Below, piece by piece: positions 49,950 to 58,584 of a stretch of DNA of 64,000 nucleotides. Position 1 is the first letter of the stretch, and every line of letters begins with the position of its first letter. Both the position numbers and the translations under genes were made by a program. A model generated the notes under the pieces. It was given only the letters and a program-made list of their open reading frames with translations, was not told where the DNA came from and ran no database searches. Where the stretch lies: positions 1,612,001 through 1,676,000 of the forward strand of contig NZ_JACCFL010000001.1 in the NCBI RefSeq assembly GCF_013410375.1, in the 5' to 3' direction. This DNA comes from Leifsonia shinshuensis (lineage in GTDB: Bacteria > Actinomycetota > Actinomycetes > Actinomycetales > Microbacteriaceae).

Positions 49950-50552
49950 TCAGACCACCAGCATGATCGCGAGCACCAGCATCAGCACGGCGATCCCGGC
50001 GTCCAGCACGCGCCAGGCCGCCGGCCGCGCGAACACCGGCGCGGCCACCCGGGCGCCGAAGCCGAGCGTCACGAACCAGAGCAGGCTCGCCGTCGCCGCG
50101 CCCGCGCCGAACACCCAGCGGCCCGGATCGCCGTGCGTCGCGGAGAGCGAGCCGAGGAGCAGGACGGTGTCGAGGTACACGTGCGGGTTGAGCCAGGTGA
50201 TCGCCAGGCACGTGGCGATCGCCGCGGCGAGAGTCCCGCCGCCGCTGGTGGCGGCGGTCAGCGTGCTCGGGCGCACCGCGCGGACGGCGGCGAACACCGC
50301 GTAGCCGACCAGGAAGGCGAAGCCCGCCCAGCGCACGATCACGAGCGCGAGCGGAGCAGCCTTCACCAGGGTCCCGATCCCGGCGACCCCGGCTGCGATC
50401 AGCGCGGCGTCGCTGGCGACGCAGATCGCGACGACTGCCAGCACGTGCTCGCGGCGCAGGCCCTGCCGGAGGACGAACGCGTTCTGGGCGCCGATGGCGA
50501 CGATGAGGGCGGCGGCGGAACCGAGGCCGGTGAGGTACACGGAGAGCACCAC
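49950..50552 (-). CDS. LysE/ArgO-type amino acid exporter
   Basis: A 200-aa membrane protein with six predicted spans. The start SAAALIVAIGAQNAFVLRQGL is the LysE/RhtB motif and ITWLNPHVYLDTVLL is the second family motif. It exports basic amino acids (Lys or Arg). Divergent from the LysR-type regulator at 65 bp, as in LysE/LysG pairs. GTG 50552 or 50549 is the start. Confidence 0.9.
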   Translation of the reverse strand: MVLSVYLTGLGSAAALIVAIGAQNAFVLRQGLRREHVLAVVAICVASDAALIAAGVAGIGTLVKAAPLALVIVRWAGFAFLVGYAVFAAVRAVRPSTLTAATSGGGTLAAAIATCLAITWLNPHVYLDTVLLLGSLSATHGDPGRWVFGAGAATASLLWFVTLGFGARVAAPVFARPAAWRVLDAGIAVLMLVLAIMLVV

Positions 50553-50617
50553 TCGACGATAGGCAAGAAGCAGCCTTCAGTACAGCTCAATTTTCTTACG
50601 AACCATTAGCATCGCTG

Positions 50618-51508
50618 TTGATGGACGCTTCCACCGACCAACTGAGGACGCTCGCCGCCGTGATCGACCACGGCACCTTCGACCGCGCCGCCGCGGCCCT
50701 GCACATCACGCCGTCCGCGGTGAGCCAGCGGATCAAGTCGCTGGAGGAGCAGAGCGGCCGGATCGTGGTGCGCCGCAGCAAGCCCGTCCAGGCGACGGAG
50801 GCCGGCGCAGTGCTGCTGCGGCTCGCCCGCCAGGTGGCGCTGCTCGAGGCCGAGGCAGCGGCCGAGCTGGAGGGCGACGAGGGCGGCACGGCGGCGCCCA
50901 CCGCGATCCCGCTGGTCGTGAACGCCGACTCGCTCGCGACCTGGGTGCTGCCCGCGCTCGCGACGCTGCCCGGGTCGGTCTTCGACATCACGCTGGACGA
51001 CCAGGAGCACACGATCGGGCGGCTCCGGGACGGCACGGCGATGGCGGCGATCGGCTCCGACGCCGAACCGGTGCAGGGCTGCACCGTGAGCGCGCTCGGC
51101 GTCATGCGGTACCGGCCGGTCGCCAGTCCCGCCTTCGTCGCCCGGTGGTGCCCGGACGGCTGGACTCGGGAGCGGGCGGCGGTGGCGCCGGTGCTGGTCT
51201 ACGACCGCAAGGACGCCCTGCAGGACCGCTACCTCGCCCGGTTCGCGCCGGGCGCCCACCCGCCGCGGCAGTTCGTCCCCGCGTCGACCGAGTTCGCCGG
51301 CGCCGCGGCGCTCGGCCTCGGCTGGGGGATGGTGCCGGACCTCCAGGCCGACCCGCTGGTCGCGGACGGCCGCCTCGTCGTGCTGGACAGGGACGGCGCG
51401 GTCGACGTGCCGCTGTACTGGCAGCAGTGGTCGCTCCGGTCGGCCGCGCTCGACGCCGTCGCCGCGGCGATCGCCCGAGCGGCCGCGGCGGCGCTGCGCC
51501 CCGCCTGA
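50618..51508 (+). CDS. ArgP/LysG-type LysR regulator
   Basis: A 296-aa LysR protein with the N-terminal HTH DQLRTLAAVIDHGTFDRAAAALHITPSAVSQRIKSLEEQ (about 4-43) and a type-2 periplasmic effector domain. The divergent exporter gene and the protein family fit ArgP/LysG, which activates export when intracellular Lys/Arg/His rises. The 65-bp interval should hold its operator; an AT-rich tract is at 50588-50608. Confidence 0.9.
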   Translation: MMDASTDQLRTLAAVIDHGTFDRAAAALHITPSAVSQRIKSLEEQSGRIVVRRSKPVQATEAGAVLLRLARQVALLEAEAAAELEGDEGGTAAPTAIPLVVNADSLATWVLPALATLPGSVFDITLDDQEHTIGRLRDGTAMAAIGSDAEPVQGCTVSALGVMRYRPVASPAFVARWCPDGWTRERAAVAPVLVYDRKDALQDRYLARFAPGAHPPRQFVPASTEFAGAAALGLGWGMVPDLQADPLVADGRLVVLDRDGAVDVPLYWQQWSLRSAALDAVAAAIARAAAAALRPA

Positions 51509-51545
51509 GCCGCCCCGGTCGCCCGGCCCGCGTGAGCCGGAGAGG

Positions 51546-53726
51546 CTAGAGCGCCTCGGGCCGCAGGTCGAGGCGGCGCAGCAGCTGGGCGTTGAGCGCG
51601 ACGACGATGGTCGAGAGCGACATCAGGATGGCGCCGACCGACATCGGCAGCACGAACCCGATCGGCGCGAGCACACCGGCCGCGAGGGGCACCGACAGCA
51701 GGTTGTACCCGGCCGCCCACCACAGGTTCTGCTGCATCTTGCGGTAGCTCGCGCGCGACAGCCGGATCACCGACAGCACCGACCGCGGATCGTCGCTGGC
51801 GAGGATGACACCGGCCGACGCGATCGCGACGTCCGTCCCCGCCCCGATCGCGATGCCCACGTCGGCGCGCGCCAGCGCGGGGGCGTCGTTGACGCCGTCG
51901 CCGACCATCGCGACCCGGCGGCCCTCGGCCTGCAGCCGCGCGACCGTGGTCTCCTTGTCCTCGGGCCGGACGCCCGCGAACCAGCGCTCGATGCCGAGCT
52001 CGGCGGCGACGGACGCCGCCACGGCCTCCGCGTCGCCGGTGATCATCACGACCTGGAGGTCCTGGGCCCGCAGTGCCTGAACGGCCTGGCGGGACTCCTG
52101 GCGGATCTCGTCGGCCAGGCGGAGCGCGCCCGCGGTCCGCCCGTCGACCAGCACGTGCAGGATGATCGCGCCCTCCGCGCGCCACGCGGCGGCGACCGGG
52201 CGCTCGTCCGCGCCGCGGAGCTCCAGCAGCGCGGGGCCGCCGACCTCCACGCGATGTCCGTCGACGGTCGCGGAGACTCCGACCGCCGGGGAGGCCGTGA
52301 AATCGCTCGCAACGGGCACGGCGAGGCCGAGCGCCGCGGCGCGGTCGACGATCGCGCGGGCGAGGGGATGCTCGGAGTCCGCCTCCGCCGCGGCGGCGAG
52401 GGCGAGCACCCGGTCGTCATCGCCGTCGGTGTCGATGCCGGTGACGGCGGGCTCGCCCTTGGTCAGCGTGCCGGTCTTGTCGAACAGCACCGTGTCGACG
52501 GTGCGCATCGTCTCCAGCGCCAGTCGGTCCTTCACCAGGACGCCGCCGCGGGCCGCCCGCTCGGTGGCGATCGAGACGACGAGCGGGATCGCGAGGCCGA
52601 GGGCGTGCGGGCAGGCGATCACGAGCACGGTGATGGCGCGGACGACCGCGTCGTCGGGCAGTCCGACGGCCGTCCAGACCACGGCGGTGATGACCGCGGA
52701 GCCGAGCGCGAACCAGAACAGCCAGCCCGCGGCGCGGTCGGCGATGCGCTGGGCGCGTGACGAGGAGTTCTGGGCGTCCGCGACGAGCCGCCGGATCCCG
52801 GCCAGCGCGGTGTCCTCACCGACGGCCGTCACCTGGACACGGAGGGCCGAATCGGTCGCGACCGTGCCGGCGATGACGGGGTCGCCCTCCCCGCGGGCGA
52901 CCGGGCGGGACTCGCCGGTGATCATCGACTCGTCCACCTGCGCCGCGCCGGACGCCACGCGCCCGTCGGCGGGGACCCGCCCGCCCGGGCGGACCAGCAC
53001 GACGTCGCCCAGCGCGAGGTCGGCGGGGGAGACGACGACCGTGGTGTCGCCCTCCAGCTTCTCCGCCTCGTCGGGCAGCAGCGCGGCGAGCGAGTCGAGG
53101 GCGGAGGTGGTCTGGGCGAGCGAGCGCATCTCGATCCAGTGGCCCAGCAGCATGATGACGATGAGGAGGGCGAGCTCCCACCAGAAGTCGAGCCGGTGGT
53201 CGAGGAGTCCGAGGGTGGCGCCCCACGACGCGACGAAGGCGACGGTGATCGCGAGCGCGATGAGCAGCATCATGCCGGGCTGCCGGGAGCGGATCTCGGA
53301 GACGCCGCCGGACAGGAACGGCCGGCCGCCCCAGACGAACATGACGGTGCCGAGCACGGGGGAGACCCACGGCAGCCACGCGGTCTTGGGGAGTTCGTAG
53401 CCGAGGATCATCGCGAACGCCGGCGAGCACAGCACCACCGGGACGGCGACGACCAGCATGATCCAGAACAGGCGGCGGAACGCGGCGACGTGGCCGGAGT
53501 GGTCGTGACCGGAGTGGTCGTGACCCGCGTGGTCGTGACCGGACTGCGCGTGTGCGGAATGGTCGTGGGTGGCGTGGTCGTGCATGGCGTGGTCGTGAGC
53601 GGAGTGGTCGTGGGCGCTGTGGTCGTGATCGCCGTGGTCGTGGTCGCCGTGCTCGTGCGTGGCGTGCTCGTGCTCGGCCTCGTGCTCGACGGCCTCCGCC
53701 TCGCTGTGCTCCGAATGCCCGCTCAC
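51546..53726 (-). CDS. copB: CopB-type heavy-metal P1B ATPase
   Basis: A 726-aa P-type ATPase. The N-terminal 80 residues are His-rich (repeats of HDHS, HDHA, HEHA) and have no CxxC metal domain. Key sites are CPHALGLAIP in TM6 (CPH, typical of CopB/P1B-3), DKTGTLT (phosphorylation), MITGDAEAV, GDGVNDAPALARADVG and the terminal NLLSVPLAAGVLAPIGF. It exports copper or silver. GTG 53726 has GGAGGACAGC upstream. Two CsoR-type boxes lie above it. Confidence 0.9.
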   Translation of the reverse strand: MSGHSEHSEAEAVEHEAEHEHATHEHGDHDHGDHDHSAHDHSAHDHAMHDHATHDHSAHAQSGHDHAGHDHSGHDHSGHVAAFRRLFWIMLVVAVPVVLCSPAFAMILGYELPKTAWLPWVSPVLGTVMFVWGGRPFLSGGVSEIRSRQPGMMLLIALAITVAFVASWGATLGLLDHRLDFWWELALLIVIMLLGHWIEMRSLAQTTSALDSLAALLPDEAEKLEGDTTVVVSPADLALGDVVLVRPGGRVPADGRVASGAAQVDESMITGESRPVARGEGDPVIAGTVATDSALRVQVTAVGEDTALAGIRRLVADAQNSSSRAQRIADRAAGWLFWFALGSAVITAVVWTAVGLPDDAVVRAITVLVIACPHALGLAIPLVVSIATERAARGGVLVKDRLALETMRTVDTVLFDKTGTLTKGEPAVTGIDTDGDDDRVLALAAAAEADSEHPLARAIVDRAAALGLAVPVASDFTASPAVGVSATVDGHRVEVGGPALLELRGADERPVAAAWRAEGAIILHVLVDGRTAGALRLADEIRQESRQAVQALRAQDLQVVMITGDAEAVAASVAAELGIERWFAGVRPEDKETTVARLQAEGRRVAMVGDGVNDAPALARADVGIAIGAGTDVAIASAGVILASDDPRSVLSVIRLSRASYRKMQQNLWWAAGYNLLSVPLAAGVLAPIGFVLPMSVGAILMSLSTIVVALNAQLLRRLDLRPEAL

Positions 53727-53748
53727 GCTGTCCTCCGCTTCTCGCCGC

Positions 53749-53802
53749 GATACCCAGGAGGGGTATCAGATCCATTACGACTGTATACCCACCAGGGGTA
53801 CC
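53749..53802. promoter_or_regulatory. Two CsoR-type copper operators
   Basis: GATACCC-AGGAG-GGGTATC (53749-53767) and GTATACCCACCAGGGGTACC (53783-53802) match the actinobacterial CsoR consensus TACCC-N5/6-GGGTA. They precede copB. No csoR gene lies in the window. Confidence 0.7.
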
Positions 53803-53874
53803 AGTCAAGGCGAGCGGAGGCAAGCGGAACCCCGCCACGGGCCCCGCATGGGCCGGGGCGCGTCCCCCTCGCGG

Positions 53875-56751
53875 CTAGATCGTCGCCAGCACCAGATCCA
53901 GCGCGTCCACGAACCGGTCGGCGCTCTCGCGGGTGATGCACAGCGGCGGCTTGATCTTCAGCACGTTCTTGCCGTCGCCGGTGGGCTGGACGATCGCGCC
54001 CTCCTGCAGCATCCGCTCGCAGACCAGCTTCGCCTCGGCCGTCGCCGGCTCCAGCGTCTCCCGGTCGCGCACCAGTTCGAGCCCGAGGTACAGCCCCATG
54101 CCGTGCACGGCGCCGACGAGGGGATGCCGCTCGCCGAGCGCGCGCAGCCGCCCCGCGAGGTGGTCGCCGACCTCGGCCGCGTTCTCCTGCAGCCGTTCGT
54201 CGCGCATCACGTTCAGGACCGTCAGCCCCACGACCGAGCTGACCGGGCTGCCGCCCGCCGACGAGAAGAACGAGCCTTCCGCCGCGAACGACTCCGCGAT
54301 CTCCCGGCGGGTGATGACCGCGCCGAGCGGGTGCCCGTTGCCCATCGCCTTCGCGACCGTGATCACGTCGGGGACGACGCCCTGCTGCGCGGAGCCCCAG
54401 AAGTAGTGCCCGAGCCGGCCGTAGCCGACCTGCACCTCGTCGGCGATGCAGACACCGCCGCGCGCCCGGATCCGCTCGTAGACGCCCGCCAGGTAGCCGT
54501 CCGGCAGCATCAGGCCGCCCGCGTTGCCGAAGACCGGCTCCGCGATGAACCCCGCGACCTCCTTCCCGGCCGCGTCGAGCGCGGCGAGCTGCTCGTCGAG
54601 CTCGGCCAGGTACGCGGGGCCGGAGCCGGCGCCGCGGTGCCGGCCGTGGAACACGTTCGGCGACGCGATCAGCTCCACCCAGTCCGGCCGGGTCTCCAGG
54701 GCGCGCGGGTTGTCGCCGAGGGACGACGAGACGGCGTCGGCGCCGACGGTCCAGCCGTGGTAGGCCTCCGTGACCGCGAGGACGGTGCGCCGGCCGGTGT
54801 GCACCTGCGCCAGCCGGAGCGCGAGGTCGACCGCCTCGCTGCCGCTGTTGACGAGGAAGACCGTGTCGAGACCCTCCGGCGCGACCTCGGCGAGGCGCTC
54901 GGTGAACCGGGAGAGCTCCTCGTAGTGGAAGCGCGAGTTCGTGTTGAGCAGCGCCCACTGGTCGCTGACCGCGCGCACGAGCCGCGGGTGCGCGTGGCCG
55001 ATCTGGGTCACGTTGTTGACCATGTCGAGGTAGCTCTGCGCCCGGGTGTCGAACAGGTGGTGCCGCCAGCCGCGCTCGATCAGCGGAGGCTCGGCGAAGT
55101 AGTGCTCCTGCACACGCGCGAACGAGGAGTCGCGGCGCGCCAGCACGTCAGCGGGGTCCGGCGCCGGAGCGGCCGGCTCGACGCCGAACAGGGCGGCCGG
55201 GTCCGGGGAGACCCCGCTCCACACCGACAGCGGCAGCGCGGGGGTGACGAAGGCGGGCGGCCGCCAGCCGGGCACGCGGCTCAGCTGCACGGTCAGCCGC
55301 ACGGCGCTGCCGATCGCGTCCCCGCGCCCGACGGCGGCGGTGGTGAGCGGCCGGGACAGGCCGTCCAGCCAGAGGTCGAGGCCGTCGCCGTGCAGCAGCC
55401 ACGCGCCGCCGACGAGCCGCAGCTCGCCGCCGAACGGGGCGTGCACGACCGTTCCGGCGGGGACGTCGAGCGTCACGCCGAGCGCGATCGTCGCGGACGG
55501 CTGCGAGCGGTCCAGCCGGGCGCGGGTCAGGCGGGCCTCGGCGTAGCGGGTGAGCGCGTGGCCGTGCTCCCGGCAGATCCGCTCCAGCACCGCGTCCTCG
55601 GAGCCCGGGCGCTGCCAGCGTCCCTCGTCGAGGTCGTGGCCGGCGACGGAGAGGTCGGCGAGGTGTGCGTCGGTGCTGTCCAGCGCGATCAGGCGCCCGA
55701 GGGCCGCGGCGCCCTCCTGCGCACCGGTCGCGGCGAGGCGGGCGCGGATCGCGGCCTCCACCTCGGCGAAAGGGAGGCGCCGCGCCACGTCGAAGGCGAC
55801 CCACTCGTGCGCGCGGTTCTCGTCGGCGTACGCGTTGTCACCGTCCAGGGCGACCTGCTGCTCGCCGCTCACCACGAGCACCGCGCCGCGCAGCACGACG
55901 AGCGGCCAGAGCGCCGCGAGGTCGGCGTCGTCGAGCGGCGACTCCGCGTGGAACGCCTCGATCAGGTCGAGGACCGCCAGCGGGTCCTCCGGCTGGTGGT
56001 GCAGGGCGCTCGTCACCGTCGCCGCGAGCTCGGCGACCAGCCAGCCCTCGGCGACGTCGCCGAAGTCGATCACGCCGGGGCCGTCCGCGCCGAGCACGAT
56101 GTTGTCGTCGGTCACGTCGCCGTGGATGGCCTGCACCCGCAGCCGGCGCCGCAACGGCTCGAGAGCGGCCAGCGCGGCCTCCGCCGACTCCACGACGGCC
56201 CGCCGCTTCGCCGGCTGGGGGACGTGCCCGGCGAGCAGGGCCACCACGTCGCCGCCGATCCGGGCGTCCCACTGGGTCGTGCGGGCGAGCCCCGGGTGCC
56301 GCAGCCCGGCGAGCCCGGCGGCGATGCTCCCGGACAGCCGGCCCAGGGTGCGCAGCTGTTCGGGGCTCAGCCGCGCCACATCGGTCAGCGGCTCGCCGTC
56401 GAGGAAGCCGAGCACGCGCGCGTTGAGGGTGCGGCCGCGCACCTCCACGGCGACGACCTCCGCCCCGTCGCGCGCGGGCAGAACGGCGGGGATGCGCGCG
56501 TCGGCGTCCGCCAGCACGGCGAGGGCGGCGTTCTGGGCGTGCAGCTCCTCGGCGGAGAACACCGGGTTGGCGATCTTGAGCACGTAGCGCCCCTCCCCGG
56601 TGTCGACGAGGAAGTTGCGGTCCTGGTTGCTGCCGAGCTCGGTGATCCGCCCGGTCAGCCCGAACGCGCTCTCGGCGACGGCCGCCGCGTCGTCGGCGCC
56701 GACCTCCGGGCGGGGCAGGGACGGCTGGACCAGGAAGTCGGAATTGGGCAC
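53875..56751 (-). CDS. Fused aminoglycoside-kinase-type phosphotransferase / class III aminotransferase (kinase-phospholyase)
   Basis: A 958-aa fusion. Residues about 25-320 form an APH/ChoK kinase with AIHGDVTDDNIVLGADGPGVIDFGDVAEGW (catalytic HGDxxxxN and DFG). Residues about 400-530 hold a beta-rich domain with TVVHAPFGGELRLVGG, like a non-catalytic M23 fold. Residues about 550-955 are a PLP class III aminotransferase: SGSEAVDLALRLAQVHTG, ADEVQVGYGRLG and TVAKAMGNGHPLG (PLP Lys). This layout matches ethanolamine/hydroxylysine kinase joined to its phospholyase. GTG 56751 has GAGGAG 5 nt upstream; an earlier start would lack a ribosome site. Substrate is inferred as an amino alcohol. Confidence 0.82.
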   Translation of the reverse strand: MPNSDFLVQPSLPRPEVGADDAAAVAESAFGLTGRITELGSNQDRNFLVDTGEGRYVLKIANPVFSAEELHAQNAALAVLADADARIPAVLPARDGAEVVAVEVRGRTLNARVLGFLDGEPLTDVARLSPEQLRTLGRLSGSIAAGLAGLRHPGLARTTQWDARIGGDVVALLAGHVPQPAKRRAVVESAEAALAALEPLRRRLRVQAIHGDVTDDNIVLGADGPGVIDFGDVAEGWLVAELAATVTSALHHQPEDPLAVLDLIEAFHAESPLDDADLAALWPLVVLRGAVLVVSGEQQVALDGDNAYADENRAHEWVAFDVARRLPFAEVEAAIRARLAATGAQEGAAALGRLIALDSTDAHLADLSVAGHDLDEGRWQRPGSEDAVLERICREHGHALTRYAEARLTRARLDRSQPSATIALGVTLDVPAGTVVHAPFGGELRLVGGAWLLHGDGLDLWLDGLSRPLTTAAVGRGDAIGSAVRLTVQLSRVPGWRPPAFVTPALPLSVWSGVSPDPAALFGVEPAAPAPDPADVLARRDSSFARVQEHYFAEPPLIERGWRHHLFDTRAQSYLDMVNNVTQIGHAHPRLVRAVSDQWALLNTNSRFHYEELSRFTERLAEVAPEGLDTVFLVNSGSEAVDLALRLAQVHTGRRTVLAVTEAYHGWTVGADAVSSSLGDNPRALETRPDWVELIASPNVFHGRHRGAGSGPAYLAELDEQLAALDAAGKEVAGFIAEPVFGNAGGLMLPDGYLAGVYERIRARGGVCIADEVQVGYGRLGHYFWGSAQQGVVPDVITVAKAMGNGHPLGAVITRREIAESFAAEGSFFSSAGGSPVSSVVGLTVLNVMRDERLQENAAEVGDHLAGRLRALGERHPLVGAVHGMGLYLGLELVRDRETLEPATAEAKLVCERMLQEGAIVQPTGDGKNVLKIKPPLCITRESADRFVDALDLVLATI

Positions 56752-56853
56752 GGATGCTCCTCGGCTGCGGGGGCTGGACGCCGCCAGTCTATTGAAGCTC
56801 TCGCACACGGCGCACCCAGCGAACGTACGGGCGCGGCAACGTAGCATCGACGC

Positions 56854-57234
56854 GTGAAATCCTGGAGGACAGCGGTCGTGGCGTTCGTGGTCGACGCCGT
56901 GCTGATCCTCGCGTTCGTGCTCATCGGACGCCGTAGCCACGGCGAGGCGGCGACGGTCGGCGGGGTGCTCACCACCTACTGGCCGTTCTTCATCGGCCTG
57001 GTCGCCGGCTGGCTGGTCACCTGGGCGTGGCGCCGCCCGCTCGCGCTGATCTGGCCGGGTGTCCCGGTCTGGCTGATGACGGTCGCGCTCGGGATGCTCA
57101 TCCGCACCTCGGCCGGCCAGGGCGTCGAGCCCGCCTTCATCGCCGTCGCGTTCGTCGTCCTCGGGGTGTTCCTGGTCGGCTGGCGGATCGCCGCGATCCC
57201 GTTCGCCCGCAGGCGGGCGCTGCGGCGCGTCTAG
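56854..57234 (+). CDS. DUF3054 membrane protein
   Basis: A 126-aa protein with four hydrophobic segments, starting MKSWRTAVVAFVVDAVLILAFVLIGRRSHGEA in parts, and WPFFIGLVAGWLVTWAWRRP, both typical of DUF3054. Its role is unknown. TAGCAT stands 6 nt before GTG, so leaderless. It converges with DUF445, 21 bp away. Confidence 0.85.
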   Translation: MKSWRTAVVAFVVDAVLILAFVLIGRRSHGEAATVGGVLTTYWPFFIGLVAGWLVTWAWRRPLALIWPGVPVWLMTVALGMLIRTSAGQGVEPAFIAVAFVVLGVFLVGWRIAAIPFARRRALRRV

Positions 57235-57255
57235 CCGGCCGCTCGCGCCGCGGTC

Positions 57256-58584
57256 TCAGAACGCCGCGGAGATCAGCGTCGCGATCGTGTAGATCGCGAG
57301 GCCGGCGAGGGCTCCGACCACCGTCCCGTTGATCCGGATGAACTGGAGGTCGCGCCCCACCTGGGTCTCGATCTTGTCGGTCGTCTCGGCCGGGTCCCAG
57401 CCGCGCACCGTCTCGGTAATGACGCTCGCGATGTCGTGCCGGTACGTCGACACCAGGTGACCGGCCGCCTCGGACAGGCGCGCGTTCAGCGACGCGCGCA
57501 GCGCCGGGTCCGCCGCGACCCTGTCGGCCGTGTCGGCGAGCGCCGCCGCGGCGCGCACGCGCAGCTCGCTGTCCGGGTCGCTGAGAGCATCCACAGCGGC
57601 TGCGCGCGCCGCCGACCAGGCCTGCGCGGCCAGCTCGCGGATGCGCGGGTCGTCGAACGCGCGCGCCTTCGCGGCCTCCAGCCCGGCGATCGTCTCCGGG
57701 TCGTGCTGCAGGCGGTCGCTCAGCTCGGCGAGGTAGCCGTCGAACGCCCGGCGGGCACGGTGCGCCGGGTCGTGGCGGACGTCGGAGATGAAGCGGCGCA
57801 GCTCCTGGTACACGCGCTCGTCCACCAGCCGGTCCACGAAGGACGGCAGCCACGACGGGAGCCGCCCGGAGACCAGGTTGGCCAGCGCGTCGGGGTGGAT
57901 GACCAGCCAGTCGTCGAACCGGTCGAGCAGCAGGTCGACGGCGGCGTGGTGGCCGCCCGAGCTGAGGATCCGCTCGCCCAGGCGCCCGATCGGCGGCGCC
58001 CACTCCGGGTCGATCACGTGGGTGCGCACGACCGCCTCGACGGCCTCTCGCATGCGGTCGTCGTCCAGCAGGCCGAAGAGTCCGACGATGGCGCCGGAGC
58101 CTTCGTCCACCACCCGGCGGGCGTTGCCCGGCTCGGTCAGCCAGCGTGCGGCCGCGCCGGACACGTCGTAGGCCGCCAGCCGGGTCGCGACCACGTCGTC
58201 GGACAGGAACTCGGTCTCCACGAACTCGCCGAGGGTCTCGCCGATCTCGTCCTTGCGGGTCGGGATGATCGCGGTGTGCGGGATGCGCAGGCCGAGGGGA
58301 TGCTTGAAGAGCGCCGTCACGGCGAACCAGTCCGCGAGCGCGCCGACCATCGCGCCCTCCGCGGCCGCGCGCACGAAGCCGAGCCACGGGTAGCGGCCCT
58401 GCAGCGCGAACGAGACGGCGAAGATCACGGCCGCGACTGCGAGCAGGCTGGTCGCCAGCACCTTCATGCTCCGCAGCGCGCGGCGGCGCTCGGCGTCGCG
58501 GCGCTCGACCTGGGCGCGCTCGGCGGCGAGGCGCCGGCTCTCGGCGGTCTCGGGGTCGCCCGCGCGGGCCGTCGGCGCGGTCAC
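57256..58584 (-). CDS. DUF445 membrane protein (YjiN-like)
   Basis: A 442-aa DUF445 protein. A charged N-terminus precedes a span (about 43-62), the family motif AAAEGAMVGALADWFAVTALFKHPLGLRIPHTAIIP in pieces, and a final span AGLAIYTIATLISAAF. The long middle is helical. GTG 58584 overlaps the M24 peptidase stop (GTGA). Function unknown; it likely sits in the membrane with most mass in the cytoplasm. Confidence 0.85.
   Translation of the reverse strand: MTAPTARAGDPETAESRRLAAERAQVERRDAERRRALRSMKVLATSLLAVAAVIFAVSFALQGRYPWLGFVRAAAEGAMVGALADWFAVTALFKHPLGLRIPHTAIIPTRKDEIGETLGEFVETEFLSDDVVATRLAAYDVSGAAARWLTEPGNARRVVDEGSGAIVGLFGLLDDDRMREAVEAVVRTHVIDPEWAPPIGRLGERILSSGGHHAAVDLLLDRFDDWLVIHPDALANLVSGRLPSWLPSFVDRLVDERVYQELRRFISDVRHDPAHRARRAFDGYLAELSDRLQHDPETIAGLEAAKARAFDDPRIRELAAQAWSAARAAAVDALSDPDSELRVRAAAALADTADRVAADPALRASLNARLSEAAGHLVSTYRHDIASVITETVRGWDPAETTDKIETQVGRDLQFIRINGTVVGALAGLAIYTIATLISAAF

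Noticed and set aside
53505..53690. CRISPR-like array of short repeats
   Set aside because: The repeats are in frame and code for His-Asp units of CopB; there are no uniform spacers.
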